From: Bordetella parapertussis
GTDB lineage: Bacteria > Pseudomonadota > Gammaproteobacteria > Burkholderiales > SG8-41
DNA length: 44,670 nt
Reading direction: 5' to 3'
Assembly: GCA_945870465.1 (NCBI GenBank)
Contig: CAMBSS010000011.1
Span: 1 to 44,670 of the forward strand
Shown piece by piece: positions 8,946-21,379 of the stretch. A program made the position numbers and the translations under genes. How positions within the stretch are numbered: position 1 is the first letter of the stretch; each line of letters opens with the position of its first letter. Below the pieces are notes generated by a model. The model made no database searches, was not told the origin of the DNA, and saw only the letters and a list, made by a program, of their open reading frames with translations.

Positions 8946-8985
8946 GCCTAACACCGTGAAACACGCGCGTTTCATGGTGTTAGGC
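8946..8985. repeat. 17-bp inverted repeat after nusB
   Basis: Arms 8946-8962 and 8969-8985 are complementary over all 17 positions in the forward transcript (one G-U pair at 8956/8975), with a six-base loop ACGCGC. No T-run follows, so it is not a standard rho-independent terminator. It sits 11 bases after nusB and 19 bases before the next start codon. It could stabilise the upstream mRNA, attenuate read-through, or be a DNA operator. Confidence 0.8.
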
Positions 8986-9003
8986 AATCTTACGGAGCAG
9001 TCG

Positions 9004-9252
9004 ATGGACGATAAACTCAAACGCAAGATCATGTTGTTTTACGTGGGCGGTATCATCAATGCGCTGCTCGGCCTTTTTGTGCTGATCGAGGGGCTGTCTT
9101 TCCTGCCGCCGGACACCGCGCGTACGCTGGGGATCATATTTTTCGTGTTCGCCGCGGTCGATTTCTACCTGCCGTATTCGCTCAAGCAAAGATGGCTTGC
9201 CAACAATCCCGGCAAGCAGGAGCAGGGCAGCGACCCGGTTCAACGCCCGTAA
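9004..9252 (+). CDS. Small membrane protein of unknown function
   Basis: I do not recognise this 82-residue protein. It has a charged start (MDDKLKRK), two hydrophobic segments (about 9-32 and 40-60) and a short polar tail, so it is probably an inner-membrane hairpin. GGAG lies six bases before the ATG at 9004. Starting at 8938 would place the strong hairpin inside the coding region, so 9004 is preferred. It lies between nusB and thiL with four bases to thiL and is likely in the same operon. Confidence 0.75.
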   Translation: MDDKLKRKIMLFYVGGIINALLGLFVLIEGLSFLPPDTARTLGIIFFVFAAVDFYLPYSLKQRWLANNPGKQEQGSDPVQRP

Positions 9253-9256
9253 TTAC

Positions 9257-10228
9257 GTGGCCACTTCGGAATTTGAGCTGATCGGTCGTTACTTCACCCA
9301 CCGCACGCGGCATGCGGTCCTTGGGGTTGGCGACGACGCCGCGCTCGTCAGGGTAAAACGCGGTCACGATCTGGTGGTTTCCGCCGATATGCTGGTCGCA
9401 GGCCGGCATTTTTTTCGCGACACAGATCCGCGTCTGCTCGGCCACAAAGCGCTCGCAGTGAATCTCTCGGACATGGCGGCGATGGGCGCGACACCGCGCT
9501 GGGCGACGCTGGCGCTGGCGCTGCCCACGGCAGACGCGCGTTGGGTGCAGGCTTTTTCGCGCGGTTTCATGGCTCTCGCGCGGCGCTTCGACGTTGATCT
9601 CATCGGCGGCGATACGACGCGCGGGCCGCTCAATATCTGCGTGCAGATCATGGGCGAAACGCCGCACGGCAAGGCGTTGCGCCGCGACTGCGCACGCCGT
9701 GGCGACGATATCTGGATATCGGGCACCGTGGGCGATGCTGCATTGGCGCTGGCCGCGTTGAAACGGCGCATCAAGCTCAAGCCGGCCGAACTCGCAAGTT
9801 GCGCCGCGCGACTGCACAGTCCACAGCCGCGCGTGGCGCTGGGCCGCGCGTTGCGCGGTGTCGCGCACAGTGCCATCGACGTCTCGGATGGACTGCTCGC
9901 TGATCTCGGCCATATTCTTGAAAGTTCGGATGTCGCTGCCGAAATTGAACTCGCCGCATTGCCGGCGTCTGCCATCCTGCGCCGTTACCTCGATCGCGTC
10001 GTCGCCTGCAGCGCGTTGCTGGCGGGCGGGGATGATTACGAATTGTGCTTTACCGCGCCGCGGTCCGCGCGCGAGAGCATTGCGCGTCTCGGCCGCGAAG
10101 TCCGCGTCAAGGTGACGCGCATCGGCAGCGTGCGGACACACCGGAAGGCGCTGCCGCGGCTTATCGTGCGCGCGCCCGATGGCGCCGCGCTGCGGGTGGT
10201 GCGCGGAGGTTACGATCATTTTGCCTGA
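9257..10228 (+). CDS. thiL: Thiamine-monophosphate kinase
   Basis: ThiL phosphorylates thiamine monophosphate to the active cofactor thiamine pyrophosphate. With the GTG at 9257 the protein has 323 residues and begins (M)[12 protein letters not shown], which matches the family N-terminus. An ATG at 9197 would overlap the previous gene by 56 bases and add non-family residues. Motifs seen are [49 protein letters not shown] and [12 protein letters not shown]. The next gene, pgpA, overlaps the end. Confidence 0.94.
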   Translation: MATSEFELIGRYFTHRTRHAVLGVGDDAALVRVKRGHDLVVSADMLVAGRHFFRDTDPRLLGHKALAVNLSDMAAMGATPRWATLALALPTADARWVQAFSRGFMALARRFDVDLIGGDTTRGPLNICVQIMGETPHGKALRRDCARRGDDIWISGTVGDAALALAALKRRIKLKPAELASCAARLHSPQPRVALGRALRGVAHSAIDVSDGLLADLGHILESSDVAAEIELAALPASAILRRYLDRVVACSALLAGGDDYELCFTAPRSARESIARLGREVRVKVTRIGSVRTHRKALPRLIVRAPDGAALRVVRGGYDHFA

Positions 10229-10718
10229 AACTGTGCTGCCGCCGAATTTGCGCTTCATGCTGCGGCATCCGGCGCATGTGATTGCGCTGGGCGCGGGTGC
10301 GGGGCTGGCGCCGGTCGCGCCGGGGACCGCCGGCACCCTGCTGGCATTCCCCATCTATTGGCTGCTCGCATCGTCGTTTGCGGCGCCGGTGCTGCTGGCC
10401 CTGATAGGCGGTGGATTTTTAATTGGCATGTGGGCATGCGGCGCCACCGGCCGCGCACTGGGTGTCGCCGATCACGGCGCCATGGTGTGGGACGAAGTCG
10501 TCGCCTTCGCGCTGGTGCTTGTTTTTACTCCCGACGGCTGGCTGTGGCAGGCGGGCGCGTTCCTGCTGTTCCGGCTGTTTGATATCCTCAAGCCGCCGCC
10601 GATCCATTATTTCGACCGCAGGCTGAAAAGCGGTTTCGGCGTGATGTTCGACGACTTGCTGGCGGCGTTCTACACGCTGTTGGTACTGGCGCTGATCAAA
10701 CTTCTGACGGACGGATAA
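10221..10718 (+). CDS. pgpA: Phosphatidylglycerophosphatase A
   Basis: PgpA removes phosphate from phosphatidylglycerophosphate to give phosphatidylglycerol at the inner membrane. Family features are [35 protein letters not shown] and the C-terminal [13 protein letters not shown] stretch ([16 protein letters not shown]), with about four hydrophobic segments. The start is uncertain: a GGAGG at 10205-10209 lies inside thiL, and TTG at 10221 (overlapping the thiL stop) or GTG at 10233 are the best candidates. ATG at 10257 would remove conserved N-terminal residues. With TTG the product has 165 residues. Confidence 0.92.
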   Translation: MPETVLPPNLRFMLRHPAHVIALGAGAGLAPVAPGTAGTLLAFPIYWLLASSFAAPVLLALIGGGFLIGMWACGATGRALGVADHGAMVWDEVVAFALVLVFTPDGWLWQAGAFLLFRLFDILKPPPIHYFDRRLKSGFGVMFDDLLAAFYTLLVLALIKLLTDG

Positions 10719-10721
10719 GAA

Positions 10722-11219
10722 ATGGCGGATAAACGGCTGTATGAACTCGCCGTCGAAGTCGGCGCGGCGTTAAAGGCGCGCGGTTTCACTCTGGCGACTG
10801 CGGAATCGTGTACCGGCGGCTGGATAGGCGAGGCGGTGACCGCGGTGTCCGGCAGTTCTGAATGGTACGAGCGGGGCTTCATCACGTACACGAACGTGGC
10901 CAAGTGCGAAATGCTCGGCGTGCCCGCAGGCATGCTGCAGAAATTCGGCGCCGTATCCGAAGAAACCGTCAAAGCCATGGTGGCAGGGGCGCTTGCCCAC
11001 AGCCACGCCCAGGTTGCTGTCGCGGTGAGCGGTGTTGCCGGGCCGGCCGGTGGCACGCCTGCCAAGCCGGTTGGCACCGTATGTATTGCATGGGGCCTGA
11101 AGGGCGGCGCGCCCATGGCCGAAACCCGGCATTTCGCGGGTGACCGCGAGGCGGTTCGCAGGCATACGGTCGAGCGCTCTCTCGCCGGCCTGCTGGCGCT
11201 GCTCGAGCAGGACAAGTAG
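10722..11219 (+). CDS. pncC: Nicotinamide-nucleotide amidohydrolase PncC (CinA family)
   Basis: PncC deamidates nicotinamide mononucleotide in NAD recycling and is the C-terminal domain of CinA. The 165-residue protein has TAESCTGGWIGEAVTAVSGSS with the catalytic serine region, GFITYTNVAKCEMLGV, GAVSEETVKAMVAGAL and AVSGVAGPAGGTPAKPVGTV. It is the stand-alone short form. It lies three bases after pgpA and 110 bases before recA, as in many beta- and gammaproteobacteria. Confidence 0.94.
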   Translation: MADKRLYELAVEVGAALKARGFTLATAESCTGGWIGEAVTAVSGSSEWYERGFITYTNVAKCEMLGVPAGMLQKFGAVSEETVKAMVAGALAHSHAQVAVAVSGVAGPAGGTPAKPVGTVCIAWGLKGGAPMAETRHFAGDREAVRRHTVERSLAGLLALLEQDK

Positions 11220-11318
11220 CACCAAAGTCCTAGTCGTCATCTGCCGCATTGCTGCCCGCGTTATCGCGTCATGGCGCTTACATCGGCGCTGGGTCGGCGT
11301 GAGAGTATGCGATAATTC

Positions 11319-11324
11319 GGGAGG
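11319..11324 (+). promoter_or_regulatory. Ribosome-binding site that sets the recA start
   Basis: GGGAGG lies five bases before the ATG at 11330. An in-frame ATG at 11342 gives the textbook N-terminus MDENKSK but has no comparable site at normal spacing, so 11330 is favoured. Confidence 0.6.
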
Positions 11325-11329
11325 CTCAA

Positions 11330-12391
<1,062 letters not shown>

Positions 12392-12867
12392 CGCCGGCCG
12401 CAGCCTGCGCGCGCAAGCGCTGACGCTGCTTGCGCGCCGCGAGTACTCGCGGCAGGAACTGGCGAACCGTCTGGCGCAGTACACCGAGGATGCGGACGAG
12501 ATCCCGCCGCTGCTCGATGATTTCGAAAAGCGCGGCTGGCTGTCGGAAGCGCGCGTAGTTGAACAGGTGCTGGCCTCGCGCCGGCGCCGTTTCGGCAGCC
12601 ACAAAATCACCCACGAATTGCAGCGGAAAGGCCTGTCCGACGAGGCCATCGCAGCTGCGCGCGAATCACTGAAGGCGGGCGAAGTCGATACCGCACGCGA
12701 TGTCTGGCGCCGGAAATTCCCGGTGCCACCGGCCAATGCGGGCGAACGCGCGCGCCAGATGCGTTTCCTGCAGGGGCGCGGCTTCAGTCTGGACGTTATT
12801 CGCAAAGTCATCAGCGACGGCGATGACGAATAGTCTGCGCGTGCCTCCCCATGCCGCGGGTTTCGTT

Positions 12868-15506
<2,639 letters not shown>

Positions 15507-15507
<1 letters not shown>

Positions 15508-15929
15508 TGTTCAGGCCCGAAATCACGCCGGCCGTCATGAGCCAGCGCGGCCTCGGTACGCTGCCGGGTTTGATCGGTATCGAAATCGTCAGCATTACGG
15601 CAGAGTCGCTGGTCGGGCGCCTGCCGTTGCGCCCGGATCTGCTGGCGCCGAACGGCTATCTGCACGCGGCTTCGGTGATCGCGCTCGCGGACACGATGGC
15701 AGGCTACGGCACCCTCGCCAATCTGCCGGACGGCGCCAGGACATTCACGACCATAGAGTTGAAGTCGAATTTCCTCGGCACCGCGCGCGACGGCGTCATC
15801 ACCTGCACGGCAACGCCGGCGCACATGGGGCGCATGACGCAGGTATGGGATGCGGTGGTGACGGACGAGAAGGGGCGCAAGATCGCGCTGTTCCGTTGCA
15901 CGCAGATGATTCTGTTCGACAGGAAATAG
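15507..15929 (+). CDS. PaaI-family thioesterase (hot-dog fold)
   Basis: The 140-residue protein matches small hot-dog thioesterases that hydrolyse acyl-CoAs. The typical PNGYLHAASVIALADTMAGYG segment (48-68) holds the active-site region, followed by FTTIELKSNFLGTARDG. The start shares one base with the alaS stop, so the two are probably co-transcribed. The substrate is unknown; a PaaI-like aromatic acyl-CoA role is only one option. Confidence 0.85.
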
Positions 15930-15936
15930 CCGGCGC

Positions 15937-17313
15937 TTAAAACGGCAGTTTGGCGTCCGGTCTGGCCGCGAGCAGCACGCGCCGGAAATCTTCCTTGATA
16001 CGTTCCAGCGCAGCGGCATTGTCGGCTTCGAAGCGCAGCACGATCACCGGCGTGGTGTTGGAAGACCGCGCGAGGCCGAAGCCATCGGCATACTCCACCC
16101 GCAGGCCGTCGATTTTATTGATCCCGCTCGAATTGGTGAACTGCGCGGTCGCCTGCAATTGCGCGATCAACGCGTAGTTTTCGCCTTCTTCAAGCTTGAT
16201 CTGCAGTTCCGGTGTGCTGACCGCGTCGGGCAGCGCATGCAATACAGTGCTCGGGTCGGCCGCGCGGCTGACGATTTCCAATAGCCGCGCGCCTGCGTAC
16301 ATGCCGTCGTCAAAACCGTACCAGCGTTCCTTGAAAAACGTATGGCCGCTCATCTCGCCGCCGAGCAGTGCGCCGGTTTCCTTCAGCTTGGCCTTGATGA
16401 AGGAGTGGCCGGTTTTCCACAGCAGCGGCTTGCCGCCATGCTGCTCTATCCACGGTTTCAGGTTGCGCGTCGATTTTACGTCGTAGATCACTGTCGCCCC
16501 CGGGTTGCGTGACAGCACGTCGGCGGCGAACAGCATGAGTTGGCGGTCGGGATAGATTATGTCGCCGCGTTTGGTGACGACGCCCAGGCGGTCGCCGTCG
16601 CCATCGAAAGCGAGCCCGATTTCGCAGTCCGAATCGCGCAGCTTCGCGATCAGTTCGCGCAGGTTCTCCGGCACCGAGGGGTCGGGATGGTGGTTGGGAA
16701 AATGGCCGTCCACTTCACAGAACATCTCAGTGACCGTGCAGCCGAGGCGGCGATACAGTTCAGGTGCAGTGGCACCGGCGACGCCGTTGCCGCAATCGAT
16801 GGCAATTTTGAGCGGGCGCGCGAGTTTGATGTCGCCGGTAATGCGGTCGAGATATTGCGCCGAAATTTCTTCCTGGCGATAACTGCCGGCGCCGCTGGCA
16901 AGTTTGCCGTTATCGATGCGCGTGCGCAGCGCCTGGATCGCTTCGCCGGACAGGGTTTCGCCCGCCAGCACGATCTTCAGCCCGTTGTAGTCGGGGGGAT
17001 TGTGCGATCCGGTCAGCATCACGCCCGACTGGGTGTCGAAGTGGTGGGCGGCGAAGTACAGCATGGGTGTCGCCACCTGTCCGACGTCGATGACATCGAC
17101 GCCGGTCGCGCGCAGGCCTGTGGCAAGCGCTGCGGACAGTTCCGGTCCGGACAGGCGGCCATCGCGGCCGATGGCGATCACGCGCCGGCCGCGCTCGATC
17201 AGTTCGCTGCCGATTGCGCGGCCGATGGCACTGACTATCTCCGGCGTCAGCGTTTTGCCGACGATGCCGCGGATGTCGTAGGCCTTGAAGATTTCGGGGG
17301 GCAGGGTAATCAT
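15937..17313 (-). CDS. Phosphomannomutase/phosphoglucomutase
   Basis: The enzyme interconverts hexose 1- and 6-phosphates for polysaccharide and LPS precursor synthesis. The 458-residue protein has the four alpha-D-phosphohexomutase domains, the phosphoserine loop TGSHNP (S103), the metal loop DGDGDR (D237, D239, D241), the GEMSGHTFFK sugar-binding loop and a C-terminal phosphate-binding domain with LRVEYADGFGLARSSNTTP. It resembles the AlgC/ManB type. It converges on the thioesterase with seven bases between stops and no terminator visible there. Confidence 0.95.
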   Translation of the reverse strand: MITLPPEIFKAYDIRGIVGKTLTPEIVSAIGRAIGSELIERGRRVIAIGRDGRLSGPELSAALATGLRATGVDVIDVGQVATPMLYFAAHHFDTQSGVMLTGSHNPPDYNGLKIVLAGETLSGEAIQALRTRIDNGKLASGAGSYRQEEISAQYLDRITGDIKLARPLKIAIDCGNGVAGATAPELYRRLGCTVTEMFCEVDGHFPNHHPDPSVPENLRELIAKLRDSDCEIGLAFDGDGDRLGVVTKRGDIIYPDRQLMLFAADVLSRNPGATVIYDVKSTRNLKPWIEQHGGKPLLWKTGHSFIKAKLKETGALLGGEMSGHTFFKERWYGFDDGMYAGARLLEIVSRAADPSTVLHALPDAVSTPELQIKLEEGENYALIAQLQATAQFTNSSGINKIDGLRVEYADGFGLARSSNTTPVIVLRFEADNAAALERIKEDFRRVLLAARPDAKLPF

Positions 17314-17348
17314 GCGCTGGCGCGTGGTTTCATCGACGCAAAATTATC

Positions 17349-18326
17349 TCACGGCAGGCGTGACGATTCCGTGAAGAAATTCAGCATGCGTTGCGGCAGC
17401 CAGTCAAGGCGGCCGGGGAACACGCCGGTGACGAAGGCGACGTGGCCGCCGGTTGCCGGAAATTCGGCAGTCACCTTGGCGGATAATTCGCCCGCCGCAG
17501 GCAACGCGGCGGCCGGCAAAAACGGGTCGTTGCGCGCGTTGATCATCAGCGTCGGCGCTGCGATATGGCGCAGCAGCGGCTTGGAGCTTGCCCGCGTCCA
17601 GTAATCGTCGGTGTCGCGGTAGCCATGCAGCGGCGCGGTCACGATGTTGTCGAATTCGCGCAGTGTGCGCGAGTCCAGCATGCGTTCGCGATCGCACAAT
17701 TCCGGGAACAGTGCCAGCTTGGCAAGCGTCTTGCGCCGCATAGTTGCCAGAAAGTTGCGCGTGTAAATCATGTTGAAACCGCGCCCCAGCGCGTCGCCTG
17801 ACGCCATGAGGTCGACGGGCGCGGAAATCGCCGCCGCACCCGCGACAATTGCGTTCGCGGCATCGCGCTGCTCGCCGAGCCACTTCAACAACGCGTTTCC
17901 GCCCAGCGAGACGCCCGCTGCAAAGAGCTGGATTGACGGATTGTCCAGTTTGAGGCGCCGCAGGATCCAGTCGATTTCAGCGCTGTCTCCGGAGTGGTAG
18001 GCGCGCGGCAGGCGGTTGAGTTCGCCGCCGCAACCGCGGAAATGGACGACGACGCCGCGCCAGCCCCGATCGCGCGTCGCCGCCATCAGCGCCGATGCAT
18101 ATTGGCTGTGCGAATTGCCTTCCAGTCCGTGAAACAGCACGACCAGCGGGTTCGCATCAGCCGCATTGCGGATCTGCGCCCAGTCGAGATCGATGAAGTC
18201 GCCGTCCGGTGTATTCCAGCGCTCTCGCCGATACGCAACGCGCGGGCGCGGTGCCAGCAGGGATGCATACAGCGTCTGCAGATGTCCGCCAGGCAGCCAT
18301 GCCGGCGCGCGATAGGATGAAATCAA
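17349..18326 (-). CDS. Alpha/beta hydrolase, YheT-like
   Basis: The 325-residue protein fits the YheT/COG0429 hydrolases: RAPAWLPGGHLQTLY at the start, FHGLEGNSHS (65-74, oxyanion region), HFRGCGGELNRLPRAYHSGDSAEI, and the nucleophile elbow GVSLGG (S140). The start is read as TTG at 18326, which gives the family N-terminus ISSYRAPAWLPGG; no in-frame ATG or GTG gives a better one. A perfect 14-bp palindrome (18344-18357) and repeat element C lie just upstream. The physiological substrate is not known for this family. Confidence 0.88.
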   Translation of the reverse strand: MISSYRAPAWLPGGHLQTLYASLLAPRPRVAYRRERWNTPDGDFIDLDWAQIRNAADANPLVVLFHGLEGNSHSQYASALMAATRDRGWRGVVVHFRGCGGELNRLPRAYHSGDSAEIDWILRRLKLDNPSIQLFAAGVSLGGNALLKWLGEQRDAANAIVAGAAAISAPVDLMASGDALGRGFNMIYTRNFLATMRRKTLAKLALFPELCDRERMLDSRTLREFDNIVTAPLHGYRDTDDYWTRASSKPLLRHIAAPTLMINARNDPFLPAAALPAAGELSAKVTAEFPATGGHVAFVTGVFPGRLDWLPQRMLNFFTESSRLP

Positions 18327-18343
18327 TGCGGGCCGCTGGAAAA

Positions 18344-18450
18344 ATCGCGGCCGCGATAGGGAGGCGGAATCGGAGAGACGCGAGGCGATAGACGATAGAC
18401 GGAAAACAGCAAGAGGGTGCGCCTCTCGTTTCTCGCCCGGCGTCTATCGG
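18344..18450. repeat. Heptad-repeat inverted element C with adjoining palindrome
   Basis: The left arm (18373-18400) is exactly four heptads: GAGAGAC, GCGAGGC, GATAGAC, GATAGAC. The right arm (18421-18449), read in reverse, is GATAGAC, GCCGGGC, GAGAAAC, GAGAGGC. A 20-base spacer separates them. Nearby is the perfect palindrome ATCGCGGCCGCGAT (18344-18357). The units are related to those of elements A and B. The element fills the 130-base gap between the aldolase stop and the hydrolase start. Confidence 0.75.
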
Positions 18451-18456
18451 GTGTGT

Positions 18457-19239
18457 TCAGTCGCGGTAGGACGGGTCGATCCTGTCGAGCTTGCGCAGCA
18501 GCGCAGGCCACTCGACGATGCCCCAGCGCCGGCGCACGCCCGGCTTGAATCCCGCATGAGTGTCTGTCAGCACTTTTCCGTCCGCCAGCGAGAGTTTGGT
18601 ATTGCACTGCAAAGTCATGACCTGCAGCTGGCAGGTGCGCTCGAGGCGGAAGTGGTTGTTGAAGCATTCCGGGATGCTGGGCCCCGTAGTGAGCAGCCCA
18701 TGATTGCGCAGTATCATCGCGTCGCGGTCGCCGAGGTCCTTGACCAGGCGCTCGCGCTCCTCCAGGTTCAGCGCGGGGCCTTCGTAGTCGTGATAGGCGA
18801 CGTCGCCGAAGCGCATGCCCGATTGCGCGATGTTGCTCATGAGGCCGCATTCCATCGCGGACACCGCCATGCCGGCCAGCGTGTGGGTGTGGATCACGCA
18901 ATCGACGTCGTGGCGCGCCGCGTGCACCGCGCTGTGGATCACGTAGCCGGCCTGGTTGATGCCGTAGTCGGTGGCGTTGAAAATGATTTTGCCGTCGATG
19001 TCGATCTTGATCATGCTGGAGGCGGTCATCTCCTCGTACAGCATGCCGTAGGCGTTGATCAGGAACTGGTTGTCTGTCCCCGGCACGCGCGCCGAAATGT
19101 GGTTGGCGATCATCTCGGTCATGCCGAATTCATGCATGAGCCGGTAGCAGGCGGCGAGATTGACGCGTGTTTCCCATTCTTCCTTGCTGACCTGTTCGCG
19201 CACCGATTGTTTTTTCGGGTTGATCTGGGTGACCGGCAT
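18457..19239 (-). CDS. Class II aldolase/adducin family protein
   Basis: The 260-residue protein has the zinc-binding HTH (H117, H119) and a later histidine in RNHGLLT (H180), with MIANHISARVPG and a candidate catalytic acid in GMLYEEM (69-70). Members cleave or decarboxylate sugar phosphates or related hydroxy acids; the exact reaction cannot be told. The start follows a good GAGGAGA site. It lies 61 bases downstream of a flavoprotein gene and probably shares its transcript, suggesting a joint catabolic step. Confidence 0.88.
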   Translation of the reverse strand: MPVTQINPKKQSVREQVSKEEWETRVNLAACYRLMHEFGMTEMIANHISARVPGTDNQFLINAYGMLYEEMTASSMIKIDIDGKIIFNATDYGINQAGYVIHSAVHAARHDVDCVIHTHTLAGMAVSAMECGLMSNIAQSGMRFGDVAYHDYEGPALNLEERERLVKDLGDRDAMILRNHGLLTTGPSIPECFNNHFRLERTCQLQVMTLQCNTKLSLADGKVLTDTHAGFKPGVRRRWGIVEWPALLRKLDRIDPSYRD

Positions 19240-19300
19240 GGCGTTTCTCCTCAGTTCACTGGAATTAAAAGATTAACAGCAGCGGCAGATGTTGGCCAGA

Positions 19301-20794
19301 CTATTTGGCGCAGGCGCCCGCGCTATGGCCGGCCATTTTGCCGAACACCGAGCCGGACACAAGGCCGCTGCCGCCCGCGTAGTTGTGATAGAACAACCCG
19401 CCGACGAGCTCGCCTGCCGCAAACAGGCCGGGCATAGGTTTGCCTGCAACGTCCTCGACCTGCCCATTGGTGGGGTCGATCTTGACGCCGCCGAAAGTGA
19501 AAGTGACGCCGCAGGTGATCGCGTACGCTTCATACGGCGGCGTATCGAGCACATTGGCCCAGTTGGTCTTGGGAACCGCCAGACCTTTGGTGCCGCGGCC
19601 ATCCTTGACCGCCGGGTTGAACGGGACGTCGGTCTGCACCGCCTTGTTGTACGCCTTCAGTGTTTCGAGGCAACGCTTGGCGTCGACGCCTTCGAGCTTC
19701 TCAACCAGTTCTTCGAGGGTATTGGCGGTGACCTTGGTCATCTGTTTGATGCGGTATTCGTCGCGCAGCAAGTGCACGAGCTTTTTGTCGAAGATCTGCC
19801 ACGCGAACATATTGGGCTGGTCCATGATCACCTTGCCGTACTTGGCATAGGTGTAATTGCGGAAGTCAGCACCTTCATCGACGAAGCGCTCGCCGTTGGC
19901 GTTGACCATGATGCCCAGCGGATAGCTGTGCTTCTGGAAATTGTCGCCGACTGCCAGATCGCCGAAGGGCGGCGCGTTCTGGTCCCAGCCCACCGCATGG
20001 CAGCCGGACCAGTGGCCGTAGGGCAGGGCGCCAGCTTCGAGAGCCGAGCGGATGCCCACGCCGGTGTTGTAGCGAGTGCCGCGTACTTTTGCCAGGTCCC
20101 AGTTGGGTCCGAGGTATCGCGCGCGCATTTCCGCGTTCGATTCGAAGCCGCCGCAGGCGAGCACCACTGCCTTGGAACGGATCTCGACGGTTTTGCCCTG
20201 GCTGCGCGCGCGCACGCCTTTGACGCCGCTGTCATCGGTGATGAGGCCGATTGCGGGCGTCTCGTAGTAAATCGGGATGCCTTCGCGCTCGCAGGCCTTG
20301 TGCTCGAGTTCAATGAGTCCCGGCCCGCCGCCCCAGGTCTCGCACGCGAGACCGCCCCAGAACTTGAATTTGCCGTCGACTTTGAAGGCTTGCCGGCCGT
20401 AGGGCGCCTGAAACTTCACGCCCTTTTTGCGCATCCACACCATCGTCTCGAAGCTGCGCTTGACCAGGATTTCGCACAGATCCGGATCGGTGCGGTAATT
20501 GGTGATGCGGCCCATGTCGTCGAAGTACTGGTCTTCGGTGTAAGTGCCGTAATCGCAGGTCTTCCGCTCGTCATCCGTAATGTCGTAAAGCTGGGCGAGA
20601 TCGTCGGCGCCGTGGAATACGATGCGTACAGCGCCTGCCGTGTAGCGGCTGTTGCCGCCGCAATCGTCGAGCGGCGCGGCTTCCAGCATGATTACCTTGG
20701 CGCCGGATTCACGCGCGGCGAGCGCGGCGCAGGACGCCGCATTGCCGGCGCCGATTACGATTACGTCGGGATTGCCAAAATCGACAGTGCTCAT
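19301..20794 (-). CDS. FAD-dependent dehydrogenase, tricarballylate dehydrogenase (TcuA)-like
   Basis: The 497-residue protein belongs to the flavoprotein family of fumarate reductase/succinate dehydrogenase, in the TcuA/3-ketosteroid dehydrogenase branch. It has the dinucleotide-binding VIVIGAGNAASCAALAARE (11-29), GGNSRYTAGAVR, VVLACGGFESN, a C-terminal GLFAAGELVGGLFYHNYAGGSGL and the typical TFGGVKIDP. No signal peptide is seen, so it is cytoplasmic. The upstream gap carries a -10-like TATAAT with a leader of about 125 bases. The aldolase follows. Tricarballylate is the closest named substrate in the family; the true one is not known. Confidence 0.85.
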   Translation of the reverse strand: MSTVDFGNPDVIVIGAGNAASCAALAARESGAKVIMLEAAPLDDCGGNSRYTAGAVRIVFHGADDLAQLYDITDDERKTCDYGTYTEDQYFDDMGRITNYRTDPDLCEILVKRSFETMVWMRKKGVKFQAPYGRQAFKVDGKFKFWGGLACETWGGGPGLIELEHKACEREGIPIYYETPAIGLITDDSGVKGVRARSQGKTVEIRSKAVVLACGGFESNAEMRARYLGPNWDLAKVRGTRYNTGVGIRSALEAGALPYGHWSGCHAVGWDQNAPPFGDLAVGDNFQKHSYPLGIMVNANGERFVDEGADFRNYTYAKYGKVIMDQPNMFAWQIFDKKLVHLLRDEYRIKQMTKVTANTLEELVEKLEGVDAKRCLETLKAYNKAVQTDVPFNPAVKDGRGTKGLAVPKTNWANVLDTPPYEAYAITCGVTFTFGGVKIDPTNGQVEDVAGKPMPGLFAAGELVGGLFYHNYAGGSGLVSGSVFGKMAGHSAGACAK

Positions 20795-20927
20795 CTTTTT
20801 CCTCGAAATGATTGCAACAGGGTTTTCTGCAAAGAAATATTCAGTAACGGCATCCGTGCGCTCGCGTTACCGGCGACTGCGCCGCGCTTGGGTCTTGATT
20901 CGATCGGATTTTCTGCGGGATGCCCAG

Positions 20928-20933
20928 ATTATA
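20928..20933 (-). promoter_or_regulatory. Candidate promoter -10 for the flavoprotein-aldolase pair
   Basis: On the reverse strand the sequence reads GGTATAATCTG, a perfect -10, 134 bases before the flavoprotein start. No good -35 is seen. It would give a leader of about 125 bases with room for regulation. Confidence 0.4.
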
Positions 20934-20947
20934 CCGTCAGCCCGCGT

Positions 20948-21379
20948 TTAGTGCAGCGTCTTGGGCGCGCGCTTGCCTTCGGTTTCCGGCGTCGCCGGCG
21001 CGGGCGACGCGTGGTGTACGACCATGCGCCAGCCGTTTTCGGTACGCATGTAAACATTGGTGGCAATGACTGGCTGGCGCGCACGCGCCTCGCCGGCCGC
21101 AGTGATTTGCTCGTAGACGGTGTGCACGACGATTGTCATGCCGTTGATCGATTGCTGATGCCGCAGCCGGAAGCGCAGCGTCTGGTCGCCGGCGAAAATC
21201 TGGCGCCACGCTTCGCGCACCTGCTCGGTGCCGGTCAGGCGCGGCCCGCCGGGGTGCACGCAGACGATGTCGTCGTCATCCGCCCATACTCCCATCATGG
21301 CGTCGAGGTCGCTTTTTTCGAATGCATCGTAAAAAGCGGCCTCGGCGTCCTGCGGAGTGGTAAACAGCGCGCGTTTCAT
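20948..21379 (-). CDS. NTF2-like/SnoaL-fold protein
   Basis: The 143-residue protein has the cone-shaped NTF2-like layout: TPQDAEAAFYDAFEKSDLDAMMGVWADDD at the start, HPGGPRLTG, AWRQIFAG, and a final NGWRMVVHHAS strand. Proteins of this DUF4440/SnoaL group are often isomerases, hydratases or ligand carriers; no function can be given here. Its ATG overlaps the waaF stop (ATGA), so it is translated with heptosyltransferase II. Confidence 0.85.
   Translation of the reverse strand: MKRALFTTPQDAEAAFYDAFEKSDLDAMMGVWADDDDIVCVHPGGPRLTGTEQVREAWRQIFAGDQTLRFRLRHQQSINGMTIVVHTVYEQITAAGEARARQPVIATNVYMRTENGWRMVVHHASPAPATPETEGKRAPKTLH

Noticed and set aside
11308..11316. TGC-GATAAT as a recA -10
   Set aside because: It would place the transcript start on or after the GGGAGG ribosome-binding site, leaving no usable leader.
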